From contig DGXB01000089.1 of the NCBI GenBank assembly GCA_002396205.1, positions 1 to 50,818 on the forward strand: a stretch of 50,818 nucleotides of DNA. Direction: 5' to 3'. The translations under genes and the position numbers were made by a program. Within the stretch, counting starts at the first letter, position 1, and each line of letters starts with the position of its first letter. Shown here piece after piece: positions 34,068-42,333 of this stretch. The stretch comes from Bacteroidales bacterium UBA4243 (GTDB lineage Bacteria > Bacteroidota > Bacteroidia > Bacteroidales > F082). The notes below the pieces were generated by a model, which did not search any database, had not been told where the DNA came from, and saw only the letters and a list, made by a program, of their open reading frames with translations.

Positions 34068-35504
34068 ATGAAAGCTAAACATACCTTTTTCATTTTGATG
34101 ATGTCTTTTGGGGCCTTGAATATGGTCAAGGCCCAAGACACCACTACCATGACCCTCAAAGAATGTATGCGCTATGCCGTGGAGCACTCCACGAAGATGC
34201 GCATTGCCCAAGCCGACAACCGCGATGCGCAAATCGACCGGCGCGATGCCATCCTTGCGGCCTTCACGCCTACGGTGGAAGGTAGCACCTACGCCTATTC
34301 CAACTTTGGCCGCAGCATCGACCCGGAGACGAACACCTACATCATGACGACCTCGTTCCACAACGGCTACAGCCTCTCGGCGGGCATCAACCTCTTCAAC
34401 GGCTTTCAGGCCGTCAACAACCTGAAAATCACCAAGACGGCGCAAATGATGGGTCTCACCAAGGAACAACAGACCGAGGATCAAATCTGCTTGGCTACGA
34501 TGGAAGCCTACTGCAATGTGCTGTATTACACTGAGATGCAGAAAGCCCTGCAAGCGCAGGTGGCTTCGGCGGAGAAATCTGTGCAGTTGGCCACACGGCA
34601 GGAGGAATTGGGCCTGAAGTCGCACGCCGACGTGGTGCAGATGCAAAGCGACCTCGCCGAGCGGCAATACCTATTGACCCAATGCCGCAACAGCCTCAAT
34701 GAAGCGATGATTACCCTGAAAGATGTGATGTTTTGGCCGATTGAGGAACCGCTGAAAATCGACGGTTTGTCTGTAGGGCTGTCATATGATGGCAGCCGCA
34801 CATCGGTAGGTCCGTCACCCCGTGGCAGCCGCATCACCAACGATTCGTTAGTGCGGCTGCCGCAATGCGACAGCCCTACAACGGATGAAACCGTTTCCGA
34901 AATGGTTGATTTTGCCAAAAACAACATGCCCGCCGTCCTTTTGGCCGAAGGCACGATGACGAACGCCCGCCTTGCCCTCAAGACGGCCCGTTGGCAGCTG
35001 TTGCCACGGCTCTCGCTCTATGGCGGCTGGTCGACGACTTATTTCACCTATCCCGGGATGGAAGGCTATGTGCCCACGCCTTTTATGGAACAGTTGAAGA
35101 ACAACAGCGGCGAGTATGTGCAGCTCTCGCTGAGCATCCCTATCTTCGATCGCCTCTCGAAACATTCCAACATCGCGAAGCGGAAAAACGCTTACGACCG
35201 CGCCTGTGCCGACTACGAGCAGACGCTCCAAACCGTGGAGGCCGAGGTGCGCCGCGCCATCGCCGACCGCGACGGTTCAGCCGACGCGCTGCGACAGGCA
35301 GCCGTCCGCGCCGAATTGCAGGAGGAGGCATATACACTCAACGGCAAACGCTTCGAACAAGGGCTGATTTCGTCCATCGAATACCAGACCGCCTCGGGCA
35401 ACTACCTCAACGCCTTGGCCGAGCACCTCAACGCTCGGCTTCAGTATTTCATCAAATGCAGTGTTGTGAATTACTATAGTGGAACTCCATATATTGAGCA
35501 GTAA
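34068..35504 (+). CDS. TolC-family outer-membrane efflux protein
   Basis: 478 aa from ATG 34068, chosen because the sigma-54 promoter at 34021-34036 lies after the upstream ATG (34008), and because MKAKHTFFILMMSFGALNMVKAQ is a clean signal peptide. Two coiled-coil repeats (SAEKSVQLATRQEELGLKSHADVVQM and RAELQEEAYTLNGKRFEQGLISSIEYQ) flank beta strands, as in TolC channels. Between them residues about 235-272 derive from a palindromic insertion (34772-34880), a low-complexity stretch rich in Ser, Gly and Arg, probably a loop. It pairs with the HlyD adaptor and ABC permeases downstream to form an efflux channel. Preceded by sigma-54 module 1. Confidence 0.9.
   Translation: MKAKHTFFILMMSFGALNMVKAQDTTTMTLKECMRYAVEHSTKMRIAQADNRDAQIDRRDAILAAFTPTVEGSTYAYSNFGRSIDPETNTYIMTTSFHNGYSLSAGINLFNGFQAVNNLKITKTAQMMGLTKEQQTEDQICLATMEAYCNVLYYTEMQKALQAQVASAEKSVQLATRQEELGLKSHADVVQMQSDLAERQYLLTQCRNSLNEAMITLKDVMFWPIEEPLKIDGLSVGLSYDGSRTSVGPSPRGSRITNDSLVRLPQCDSPTTDETVSEMVDFAKNNMPAVLLAEGTMTNARLALKTARWQLLPRLSLYGGWSTTYFTYPGMEGYVPTPFMEQLKNNSGEYVQLSLSIPIFDRLSKHSNIAKRKNAYDRACADYEQTLQTVEAEVRRAIADRDGSADALRQAAVRAELQEEAYTLNGKRFEQGLISSIEYQTASGNYLNALAEHLNARLQYFIKCSVVNYYSGTPYIEQ
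34772..34880. repeat. Palindromic element inserted in frame in tolC
   Basis: Arms of 30 bp at 34772-34801 and 34851-34880 are inverted repeats with 25 of 30 positions matching (outer TGTAGGGCTGTC and inner GGCAGCCGCAC are exact). The GGCAGCCGCA motif occurs a third time near 34824. The 109-bp element keeps the reading frame open and adds about 36 residues of unusual composition. Confidence 0.75.
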
Positions 35505-35528
35505 CAATGACAACAGAATAACATAGAA

Positions 35529-35693
35529 AACTACAGATTGCACAGATGATACGGATTTCAAACAGAGAAATTAAAAGGCGCAAGCGCCCGATTCATACGG
35601 ATTCCTACCGGCGGTAGCCATCCGTACCAATCGGGAGCCTGCGACCCCAAAATTATTGCAAAAACATCTGTAAAATCCGTGAAATCTGTAGTT
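35529..35693. repeat. MITE-like hairpin element after tolC
   Basis: Ends AACTACAGATT (35529-35539) and AATCTGTAGTT (35683-35693) are inverted. Inside are nested palindromes: GGCGCAAGCGCC, CCCGATT/AATCGGG, ACGGAT/ATCCGT and CTACCG/CGGTAG. The whole forms a long imperfect hairpin, non-coding, between tolC and the convergent minus-strand pair. Confidence 0.7.
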
Positions 35694-35702
35694 AAACAAC
35701 AA

Positions 35703-36041
35703 TCATAAAATCTTGAATTTTATATGTGCAAACTGATCCAAATAACGGTTGAGCTTGGTGAGCGTTTCCAAATCGCCTTCAAGGAAAGCTCCGCAGTAAA
35801 GTTCCCTGAAGCGGCAAAGTTCCTTCAAGAGGGCTTTGCGGTTGGGCGCGTCCTGCCTGCCGTAGGCGATAGTGAGGTCGATAAGTTCTTGCATCCGTTC
35901 GAAGGCTTTCTCCGCATTGTCGCGACGACCTTTGGCGAGCCATTTGGTGGCCCTGTAGGTCTCGCTTCCGATGTTGGCCATTTGTTGGGGGAAGGTCAAA
36001 GAAAGCCATGCGCCGTTCTGAAGTGTCTGGTGCTGCATCAT
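35703..36041 (-). CDS. Small helical protein paired with a DUF5674 gene
   Basis: 112 aa, no signal peptide. Highly helical: GAWLSLTFPQQMANIGSE, ATKWLAKGRRDNAEKAFERMQELIDLTIAYG, LKELCRFRELYCGAFLEGD. I recognise this as a widespread small uncharacterised family but cannot give a function. Its ATG overlaps the DUF5674 stop by 4 nt, so the two are co-translated. A toxin-antitoxin-like relation is possible. Confidence 0.72.
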   Translation of the reverse strand: MMQHQTLQNGAWLSLTFPQQMANIGSETYRATKWLAKGRRDNAEKAFERMQELIDLTIAYGRQDAPNRKALLKELCRFRELYCGAFLEGDLETLTKLNRYLDQFAHIKFKIL

Positions 36042-36376
36042 TCCACGAATTTTGAAACAAGTTCCTTGATTTGTTTTCTCACGCTTTCGTTCTCCACATC
36101 ACGGCTGCGGTTGCCTTGCCATGCGCGGATATTGATTAAGGAGTCAAACTCGATGAAATCGTCTCCAGTCTCATCAGGATACAGGTTGAATCCCCAAAGG
36201 TTTTCTTGCTCAGAGCCATTCTCAAGCAGCATGGATTCCAAGTCTGCATGGAGTTCGGCATCGACAGCCAGAAGGCCGCGATTGACATCGGCCACACACT
36301 TAATCATGTCAACAAAAGTATTGGAAGCCAATTCTTTAAGTTGCTCTCTCGATATTTTTTCAGTAAGAATCTGCAT
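36038..36376 (-). CDS. DUF5674-type protein
   Basis: 112 aa from ATG 36376 (MQILTEKISREQLKELASNT). Conserved block AVDAELHADLESMLLENGSEQENLWGFNLYP, then DFIEFDSLINIRAWQGNRSRDVENES, matches DUF5674. It is a soluble protein with no known activity. It is the first gene of a two-gene unit overlapping the helical protein gene. The unit interrupts the efflux locus in the opposite orientation. Confidence 0.82.
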   Translation of the reverse strand: MQILTEKISREQLKELASNTFVDMIKCVADVNRGLLAVDAELHADLESMLLENGSEQENLWGFNLYPDETGDDFIEFDSLINIRAWQGNRSRDVENESVRKQIKELVSKFVE

Positions 36377-36472
36377 AAGACAAATTTTCCGCAAAAATAC
36401 ATTTTTTGCTCAAAACAATCCAACAATTAATCAATCAACAATTGACTTACGTCGAATTAAAATTTCAACAAA

Positions 36473-38818
36473 ATGAATAGACTGACAGACAACCTCATCA
36501 AAATCCTATCGTTAGGCATAGGTCTCGCCATTGGCATCGTGCTGATTGCCAAGGTGTGCTTCGAACTTTCTTACGACAGTTTCTACAAGGACGTGGACCG
36601 CATCTATTGCATCCGCACGGGCTTCGTGCAGCAAGGCGAAAACCACGACTTCCCCAGCATCAGCGGGGCGGTGGCGCCGGGCTTCAAGGCCGAGGTGCCG
36701 GGCGTGGAGGAAGCCACGCGCACCACTTTCTATTTCAGCAACGACCATTATGTGGACGCCGACGGCAATGTGATTACAGCGAATTTCGCCCTTGCCGATT
36801 CGTGCTTCTTCAAGGTGTTCGACCGCCCGATTTTGGCCGGCGACCCGGCTCAAGTGCTGGCTCGGCCGCGTTGCCTGATGGTCTCCAAATCGTTTGCCAA
36901 CAAACTTGGCGGCGTGGAGGAATGTCTGGGCAAAATCATCGCCAATGAGGACTTTCCCAACCTGAAAATGACCGTTGAAGGCGTGTTTGAGGACTTCCCG
37001 AAAAACGGCTCCATCGATTACGACATTCTGATGTCGATGGTGAGTTATTCCAAACAGAGCACGGAGAATTGGGAGGGCAACGACCGTTACCAAGGTTTTG
37101 TGAAATTACAGCAAGGCGTTGACCCTCATTCGCTTACCGATGCCATCCACAAGATGCAGGAGACGCACCAGCCTTTGGAGGAGTTTGAGAAGAACGGAAT
37201 GCAGTTGTGGTATTACCTCACGCCGCTTTTGGGCACGCACACTTCCGAACCCTCTGTCCACTCGATGGTGGTGGTGCTGTCCATCGTGGCCGCACTGTTG
37301 ATTCTCATCAGTTTGCTGAATTACATTCTCATCGTCATTTCGTCGATGGTGCGTCGCGCCAAGGAAATCGGGGTTCGCAAGTGCTATGGCGCCACGGCCT
37401 TCAATATCCATTCGTTGCTGGCGCGTGAGGCATTCGTCCATCTGTTGCTTTCGCTCGTTTTGGCTGCGGCCATCATTTTCGCATCCAAAGGGTTGATCCA
37501 GAACCTGTTGGGCGTTCCTTTCGAGACGCTGCTCATCCCGCAAAGCGTTTGGGCCATCGGTGGGGTGCTGCTGTTCGTGCTGCTTGTCTCGGTCTTTGTG
37601 CCCGCACAGCTTTTTATGCGCATTCCCGTTTCGGTGGCTTTCCGCAACTATACCGAAAACTCGCGCCGCTGGAAAATCGGACTGCTTGGCGTTCAGGTGT
37701 TTATCAATGTCTTTGTCGCGACGATGCTTCTCATTGTGGCCTTGCAATACAAGAAAATGGTCAACTCCGACCCGGGCTACAACTACGAGAACACCTATTA
37801 TATGTCCATGTACGACGGCGACCAAGCCGCACAAAGGCGCGTGGTGGAAACTTTGAGCCAAATGCCCGAGGTGACGCATACGGGCGTGGCTTATCATCTG
37901 CCGCTTTCCTACGCCAGCGGCGACAATGTATATTTGCCCGGCGACGACCGCGAGCTGTTCAACGTGGCCGACTGCTACGAAGCCACGCCCAGTTTCTATG
38001 AGATGATGGGGTTCGACTTTGTGGATGGTCGCATCCCTGCCGATTCCACAGAAGTGGCGGTGAGCGAGGCCTTTGTGAAACGGATGGCCGACTTCGCCGA
38101 CTGGAGCGATGGCGCAGTGGGCAAGCAAGTGCAAATCACGGGTCACGGCAACTGGGGAATGGAGTTGGCTCCTTTCACCATTTCGGGCGTTTACCGCGAC
38201 ATTCGCATCAATAACCTCGTGGACCTCGACACCCGCCCGAGTGTGCGCTTTTATGGCTCGCTCGACGACGGCAAGTCGTATATGCCGAATGTGGTTTTCA
38301 GGACGAATGCGAAACTCGACGAGGCTGCTATGCAAAAAGTGACCGAGTCGATTGCGACGGCCTTGGACGGCAAGCAGGTGCAAATCCTGTCGTGGTCCGA
38401 CCAGATGCGTTCGGCCTACGATGACAGCCGCAAGATGCGCAACACCATCTTCATCGGTGCCATTTTCGCCTTGATGATTGCCGTTTTGGGTCTTGTCGGC
38501 TTCGTTCGCGACGAGTCGAACCGAAGGAGCAAGGAGATGGCCATCCGCAAAATCAACGGCGCGACGGCTCGCGACGTGTTGCGCATCTTCGCTTGGGACG
38601 TGCTGAAACTCTCGTTGGTGATGGCGGTCTTGGCCAGTATTGGCGCATTCTTCGTCGCCCACAGGTGGTTGGAGCAGTTTGCCGAGCGCATCGGCCTTTC
38701 GCCGCTCTATTTCGTTGCAGGGGCGGTTGCGGTTTTGCTCATCGTCACCGTGGTGGTCGTCTTGTGCAGCAACAGGATCGCACGGATGAATCCGGTGAAG
38801 TCGTTGAAGAACAATTGA
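36473..38818 (+). CDS. FtsX/MacB-type ABC permease 1
   Basis: 781 aa. An N-terminal membrane segment (LSLGIGLAIGIVLIAKVCF), a periplasmic MacB_PCD domain, three helices around residues 265-390 with the FtsX signature MVRRAKEIGVRKCYGAT, a second periplasmic domain and a second FtsX unit (RRSKEMAIRKINGATARDVL ... RMNPVKSLKNN). It lacks the WxFLxRNKLY N-terminus of the other two permeases here. No ATPase is fused; an ABC ATPase begins at 50529. The start is 96 nt from the DUF5674 start, divergent, and no sigma-54 promoter was found in between. Confidence 0.88.
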   Translation: MNRLTDNLIKILSLGIGLAIGIVLIAKVCFELSYDSFYKDVDRIYCIRTGFVQQGENHDFPSISGAVAPGFKAEVPGVEEATRTTFYFSNDHYVDADGNVITANFALADSCFFKVFDRPILAGDPAQVLARPRCLMVSKSFANKLGGVEECLGKIIANEDFPNLKMTVEGVFEDFPKNGSIDYDILMSMVSYSKQSTENWEGNDRYQGFVKLQQGVDPHSLTDAIHKMQETHQPLEEFEKNGMQLWYYLTPLLGTHTSEPSVHSMVVVLSIVAALLILISLLNYILIVISSMVRRAKEIGVRKCYGATAFNIHSLLAREAFVHLLLSLVLAAAIIFASKGLIQNLLGVPFETLLIPQSVWAIGGVLLFVLLVSVFVPAQLFMRIPVSVAFRNYTENSRRWKIGLLGVQVFINVFVATMLLIVALQYKKMVNSDPGYNYENTYYMSMYDGDQAAQRRVVETLSQMPEVTHTGVAYHLPLSYASGDNVYLPGDDRELFNVADCYEATPSFYEMMGFDFVDGRIPADSTEVAVSEAFVKRMADFADWSDGAVGKQVQITGHGNWGMELAPFTISGVYRDIRINNLVDLDTRPSVRFYGSLDDGKSYMPNVVFRTNAKLDEAAMQKVTESIATALDGKQVQILSWSDQMRSAYDDSRKMRNTIFIGAIFALMIAVLGLVGFVRDESNRRSKEMAIRKINGATARDVLRIFAWDVLKLSLVMAVLASIGAFFVAHRWLEQFAERIGLSPLYFVAGAVAVLLIVTVVVVLCSNRIARMNPVKSLKNN

Positions 38819-38904
38819 TATGGGAACTACGAATTACACGAATGTGACGAATTGCGATGCAAGGATTTTGCAGCTTGCGCCGCGAATGACGACGAATTTG
38901 GTGT

Positions 38905-39003
38905 CGCTTTGCGTCATTGCGAACGCAGTGAAGCAATCCAGGGAAAAAGTGTTCGGAAAGCAATTAGTCTGGATTGCTTCGTTCCTCGCAATGACGCGAA
39001 GCG
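38905..39003. repeat. Inverted CGTCATTGCGAGG..GAAGCAATCCAG repeat
   Basis: Arm 38905-38941 (CGCTTTGCGTCATTGCGAA ... GAAGCAATCCAG) and arm 38969-39003 are inverted copies with only a few differences and a 27-bp loop. This sequence type is dispersed in many bacteria; other copies here lie at 24095, 30046, 42174 and 50238. Confidence 0.8.
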
Positions 39004-39042
39004 GGTTGTTGGACTCCCTGATAAGCGCGAAGCGGGTCTTTG

Positions 39043-39226
39043 GACTCCCCCCTGCCCCCCTCAAGAGGGGGACGCGCAAAGCGACGAGGAACTTGGGTCC
39101 GGCAGGCCCGCCCCGAAGGGGCGATACTCTATTAACCGTAGGTCGCGACCTACGGCAGCATCCCGGCAGGCCAGCGTCCGGTAGGCCGTCCCCCTCTTGA
39201 GGGGGTGCCCGCAGGGCGGGGGAGTC
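39043..39226 (+). repeat. Mosaic GC-rich element R1 (184 bp)
   Basis: Begins GACTCCCCCCTGCCCCCCTC and ends GGGCGGGGGAGTC, terminal inverted repeats with inner CCCCCTCAAGAGGGGG and CCCCCTCTTGAGGGGG hairpins. The middle contains CGCCCCGAAGGGGCG and the perfect 20-bp palindrome CCGTAGGTCGCGACCTACGG (39137-39156 region). It lies before permease 2. Confidence 0.78.
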
Positions 39227-39249
39227 AAAAGACCCCGGCAGGCAAAATT

Positions 39250-39301
39250 TTAAATCCTTAAATCCTTAAATCCTTAAATCTTTGAATCTTTAAATCTTAA
39301 A
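39250..39301 (+). repeat. Octamer repeat (TAAATCCT) in permease 2 leader
   Basis: Six to seven copies of an 8-bp unit (TTAAATCC, TTAAATCT, TTGAATCT) run up to 10 nt before the permease start. Similar but degenerate sequence precedes permease 3 (43860-43905) and sits inside the sigma-54 spacers. Confidence 0.65.
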
Positions 39302-39311
39302 TCCCTCAATT

Positions 39312-41687
39312 ATGAGCAGTTACCTCAAATTCTTAGGCCGAAACAAACTCTACACCGTCATCGAGGCGGTGGGCCTCATCATTTCCATTGCCTTCGTCAT
39401 CTTGATTGGCAACTATGTGTATCAACAATATTCCGTGGCCTATGGCAATCCCTATCGAAACAGGGTTTATGCCGTTGGAAACCAAGACTATATGGCGCTA
39501 TCGTGGTGGGACAAGGCCGTCTTTGAGGACAAGCTTCCCGAGGCCGAAGCCGTGTGCCGCATCTCTGGCTCCGACTATGACGGCTATATCACCTTCGGCG
39601 ACGAGCAGCCTGTCAGTGCCGTCATCACCGAGGCTGACCCCGAGATTTTTGATCTTTTCCCGAGCCTGACCTTGCTCGAAGGCAGCATGGACGAGTACCG
39701 TCTCAAAGGGCATTGTCTCGTGTCTGAGTCACTTGCCAACCGCGCCTTCAACGGCGACGCCGTCGGCAAACCGCTCAAAATCAAATATCTAACACAAGAC
39801 AAAATCGAAAGCACAGTCTGCGGCATCTTCAAGGACTCCAAAAACTCGATGATGCCTCGCACCGAGGTGATGCTCAACCCTGAGTTCGACGATATGTATG
39901 TCTCTCAACAGCCATTCAGTTCCATCGGGCAGTATATGACCTTGATAAAAGTCAGCGAAGGCACTGACCGTGAGCAGTTTGCGAAGAAAGTCGAGGAGGT
40001 TGGATTGCCCAATTATGGTGGCGGTTTTGTGAAGGCTATGCCGATTTACAACTTGCCGGAACTCTATTTCAATGACGAACAATGGATGTTCAAGCAAGGC
40101 AACAAGCCGGTGCTGCAAATGCTGACCATGGTGGTGTTGCTGCTGCTCGTCTCGGCCATTTTCAACTACATCAACCTCAACATGGCCCTTTCGGGAAAAC
40201 GCGCCAAGGAGATGGCCACAAGGCGGCTTCACGGTGCCACGAAAGGCCGTATTGTGATGAAGTACATCACTGAGTCTGTGTCGTTTACGGCGGTGTGCTT
40301 CGTGCTGGCGTTTCTGCTGGCCTACGCCTTGCTCCCGATGATGAACGACCTGTTGAGAGGCGTTTCGGGCGGTACAGCCGGCTCGCTTGAGCAATTTGTG
40401 TCCATTCGTTTTGAGTGGTCGGTGGGCATAGTGGCGGCATACATCTTGACCGTCGTCGTTTTGGGCGTGCTGTCGGGCATCGCGCCTGCCGCCATCGCCT
40501 CGCGTTTTGAACCGATTGACGTGGTGCGCGGCACCTATCGCCTGAAGACAAAACGAGTGTTCAGCAAGGTCTTCATCGTGTTCCAAAACACCATCACCAT
40601 CGTCCTGATTGCCATGGCGATTTTGATGGAGGTGCAAATGCGCCACATGATGAACCGCCCCATTAACATGCGCTCCGAGGGATTGTATGTGCTGAAAAAC
40701 TGGGCGAGGGAGTATTCCGACATTGTGCCGCTCATCGACCGTTTGGAGAAGATTCCGAATGTGAACGCGGTGGGCTACGGGCATGACTATGCGGGTAAGA
40801 TGGGCATGGGCACGAGCCTCACCACGCCCGAAGGCGAAAAGGTGGGCACTCAACTCATCCTTTGCGACGAGACCTATTTCAACATGCTTGGCTTGCAAGT
40901 CGTTGAAGATTTCGGAATGCGCTCCAACTCGGTGTGGATGTCGAGGACTTTGGCCGAAAAACTCGCCATCAGCGACTCGACGGCCTCGTATTACGCCCAC
41001 AAATTGCATATCAACGGCAGCAATCCCGAGACCGTCGGTGGCATCTATGAGGACATCCCGACGCGGTCGGCGGCTTCATCCGAACCCAACCAATACTCGG
41101 CAGTCATCATCGCTCGTGACGAGGACTTGATTTGGGGACTTGGCGTAATGGTTGATGTTTCAGGCGATTACAAGGAAACCGAAAAGGCCATCCTGCAAGC
41201 CTACGCCGACTATTCCGAGGCCCGAAACGGCACCTATGTGGAGCCGGCGGAAAACGGCTATGTGAAAGACCTTAACAACTTGTTGCTACAACCTGCAAAA
41301 ATGGCCATGCGCCTGCTTGAACTGTTCATGTTGTTATCGATATTGATCTCCTTGCTCGGCCTCATTGCCATGAGCACGTATTACAGCGAGCAAAGCACCA
41401 AGAGCATCGCGGTGCGCAAGGTGTTTGGCGGCACGGTGGAGGGCGAGTTGTGGCGCTCGGTGAAGGGCTATATGGTTTTGGTTGGCATCGCGGCGGTTGT
41501 CGGAGCGCCATTGGCCGTTTGGCTCTGCGGCAAGTATCTCGATCGTTTCGCCTACCGCATTGACCACTACGGCTGGATCATCATTGTGGCCGTCGTCGTC
41601 GCCATGCTGATGGCCTTCCTCTCGGTGCTCTGGCAGACCTTGAAGGCCGCGCGGACGAATCCTGCGGAGGCTTTGAAGAAGGAGTGA
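39312..41687 (+). CDS. FtsX/MacB-type ABC permease 2
   Basis: 791 aa. N-terminus YLKFLGRNKLYTVIEAVGLIISIAFVIL gives the first membrane segment after the RNKLY motif. A periplasmic domain, then a helix cluster near residues 265-400 with SGKRAKEMATRRLHGATKGRI, a second periplasmic domain, and a C-terminal helix cluster with STKSIAVRKVFGGTVEGEL and ARTNPAEALKKE. It is similar in plan to permeases 1 and 3 but clearly diverged. It is the partner of an ABC ATPase; efflux or lipoprotein/peptide export is the likely role. Confidence 0.9.
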   Translation: MSSYLKFLGRNKLYTVIEAVGLIISIAFVILIGNYVYQQYSVAYGNPYRNRVYAVGNQDYMALSWWDKAVFEDKLPEAEAVCRISGSDYDGYITFGDEQPVSAVITEADPEIFDLFPSLTLLEGSMDEYRLKGHCLVSESLANRAFNGDAVGKPLKIKYLTQDKIESTVCGIFKDSKNSMMPRTEVMLNPEFDDMYVSQQPFSSIGQYMTLIKVSEGTDREQFAKKVEEVGLPNYGGGFVKAMPIYNLPELYFNDEQWMFKQGNKPVLQMLTMVVLLLLVSAIFNYINLNMALSGKRAKEMATRRLHGATKGRIVMKYITESVSFTAVCFVLAFLLAYALLPMMNDLLRGVSGGTAGSLEQFVSIRFEWSVGIVAAYILTVVVLGVLSGIAPAAIASRFEPIDVVRGTYRLKTKRVFSKVFIVFQNTITIVLIAMAILMEVQMRHMMNRPINMRSEGLYVLKNWAREYSDIVPLIDRLEKIPNVNAVGYGHDYAGKMGMGTSLTTPEGEKVGTQLILCDETYFNMLGLQVVEDFGMRSNSVWMSRTLAEKLAISDSTASYYAHKLHINGSNPETVGGIYEDIPTRSAASSEPNQYSAVIIARDEDLIWGLGVMVDVSGDYKETEKAILQAYADYSEARNGTYVEPAENGYVKDLNNLLLQPAKMAMRLLELFMLLSILISLLGLIAMSTYYSEQSTKSIAVRKVFGGTVEGELWRSVKGYMVLVGIAAVVGAPLAVWLCGKYLDRFAYRIDHYGWIIIVAVVVAMLMAFLSVLWQTLKAARTNPAEALKKE

Positions 41688-41701
41688 GAAGTGGATTTGA
41701 C

Positions 41702-41809
41702 TGTAAACTTTCTTTACACCGCTGTAAAGAACCTTTACACTTTACATTTTACACTTAAATCTTAAATCTTTGAATATTAAATATTTACAAATTTGGCACG
41801 AATTATGCT
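41702..41809 (+). promoter_or_regulatory. Sigma-54 promoter module 2 (hlyD leader)
   Basis: TGTAAACTTTCTTTACA (41702-41718) and TGTAAAGAACCTTTACA (41723-41739), spaced 21 bp as in module 1. TGGCACGAATTATGCT at 41794-41809 is the sigma-54 promoter (GG-N10-GC). Palindrome centre to -12 is 77 bp. The nearest gene downstream is hlyD, 525 bp away, so the transcript would carry a long leader made of repeats. Confidence 0.85.
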
Positions 41810-41886
41810 ATTGGGTTTTGCGTTTGACAATAAACTATAAACTATGGATTGTATGGATGGAATGGATGGCGCGAAGCGGGTTGTTG

Positions 41887-42070
41887 GACTCCCCCCTGCC
41901 CCCCTCAAGAGGGGGAAGCGCAAAGCGACGAGGAACTTGGGCCCGGCAGGCTCGCCCCAGAGGGGCGATACCCTATTAACCGTAGGTCGCGACCTACGGC
42001 AGCACCCCGGCAGGTCCGCGTCCGGCAGGCCGTCCCCCTCTTGAGGGGGTGCCCGCAGGGCGGGGGAGTC
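41887..42070 (+). repeat. Mosaic GC-rich element R2 (184 bp)
   Basis: Same ends and layout as R1: GACTCCCCCCTGCCCCCCTC...GGGCGGGGGAGTC, CGCCCCAGAGGGGCG hairpin and the CCGTAGGTCGCGACCTACGG palindrome. Length is identical to R1. It sits in the leader of hlyD. Confidence 0.78.
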
Positions 42071-42290
42071 CGAAGACTCCGGCAGGCCCGCCCCGAAGGG
42101 GCGATACCCTATTAACCGTAGGTCGCGACCTACGGCAGCACCCCGGCAGGCCAGCGTCCGGTAGGCCGTCCCCCGTCATTGCGAGGTACGAAGCAATCAG
42201 AGTGGGTGCCCGCAGGCCGGGGGAGTCCGAAGACTCCGGCAGGCCCAGCCCCGAAGGGGCGACAGATAATAAGCAGGCGGTGTAACCCCC
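42071..42290 (+). repeat. Partial second copy R2b with a TGCGAGGTACGAAGCAATC insert
   Basis: Repeats the inner part of R2 (CGCCCCGAAGGGGCG, the 20-bp palindrome, GGCAGGCC blocks). In place of the CTCTTGAG centre it holds GTCATTGCGAGGTACGAAGC near 42177. It then continues with GGCAGGCCCAGCCCCGAAGG and a CAGGCGGTGTAACCCCCTG hairpin. It shows that these elements recombine as modules. Confidence 0.7.
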
Positions 42291-42333
42291 TGCATAACAA
42301 CAACAAGAAATCAATCAATAAAAAATCAACGAT

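Noticed and set aside
37106..38662. 518-codon minus-strand frame inside permease 1
   Set aside because: His/Asp-rich composition typical of a shadow frame; the plus-strand FtsX permease accounts for the region.
39043..39226. R1-R4 as CRISPR arrays
   Set aside because: The repeats are long, mosaic and palindromic with no regular spacers, and no cas genes are seen.
41849..42285. Short open frames within R2 and R2b
   Set aside because: Pro/Arg/Gly-rich products of GC-rich hairpin DNA in several frames; no start context or homology pattern.
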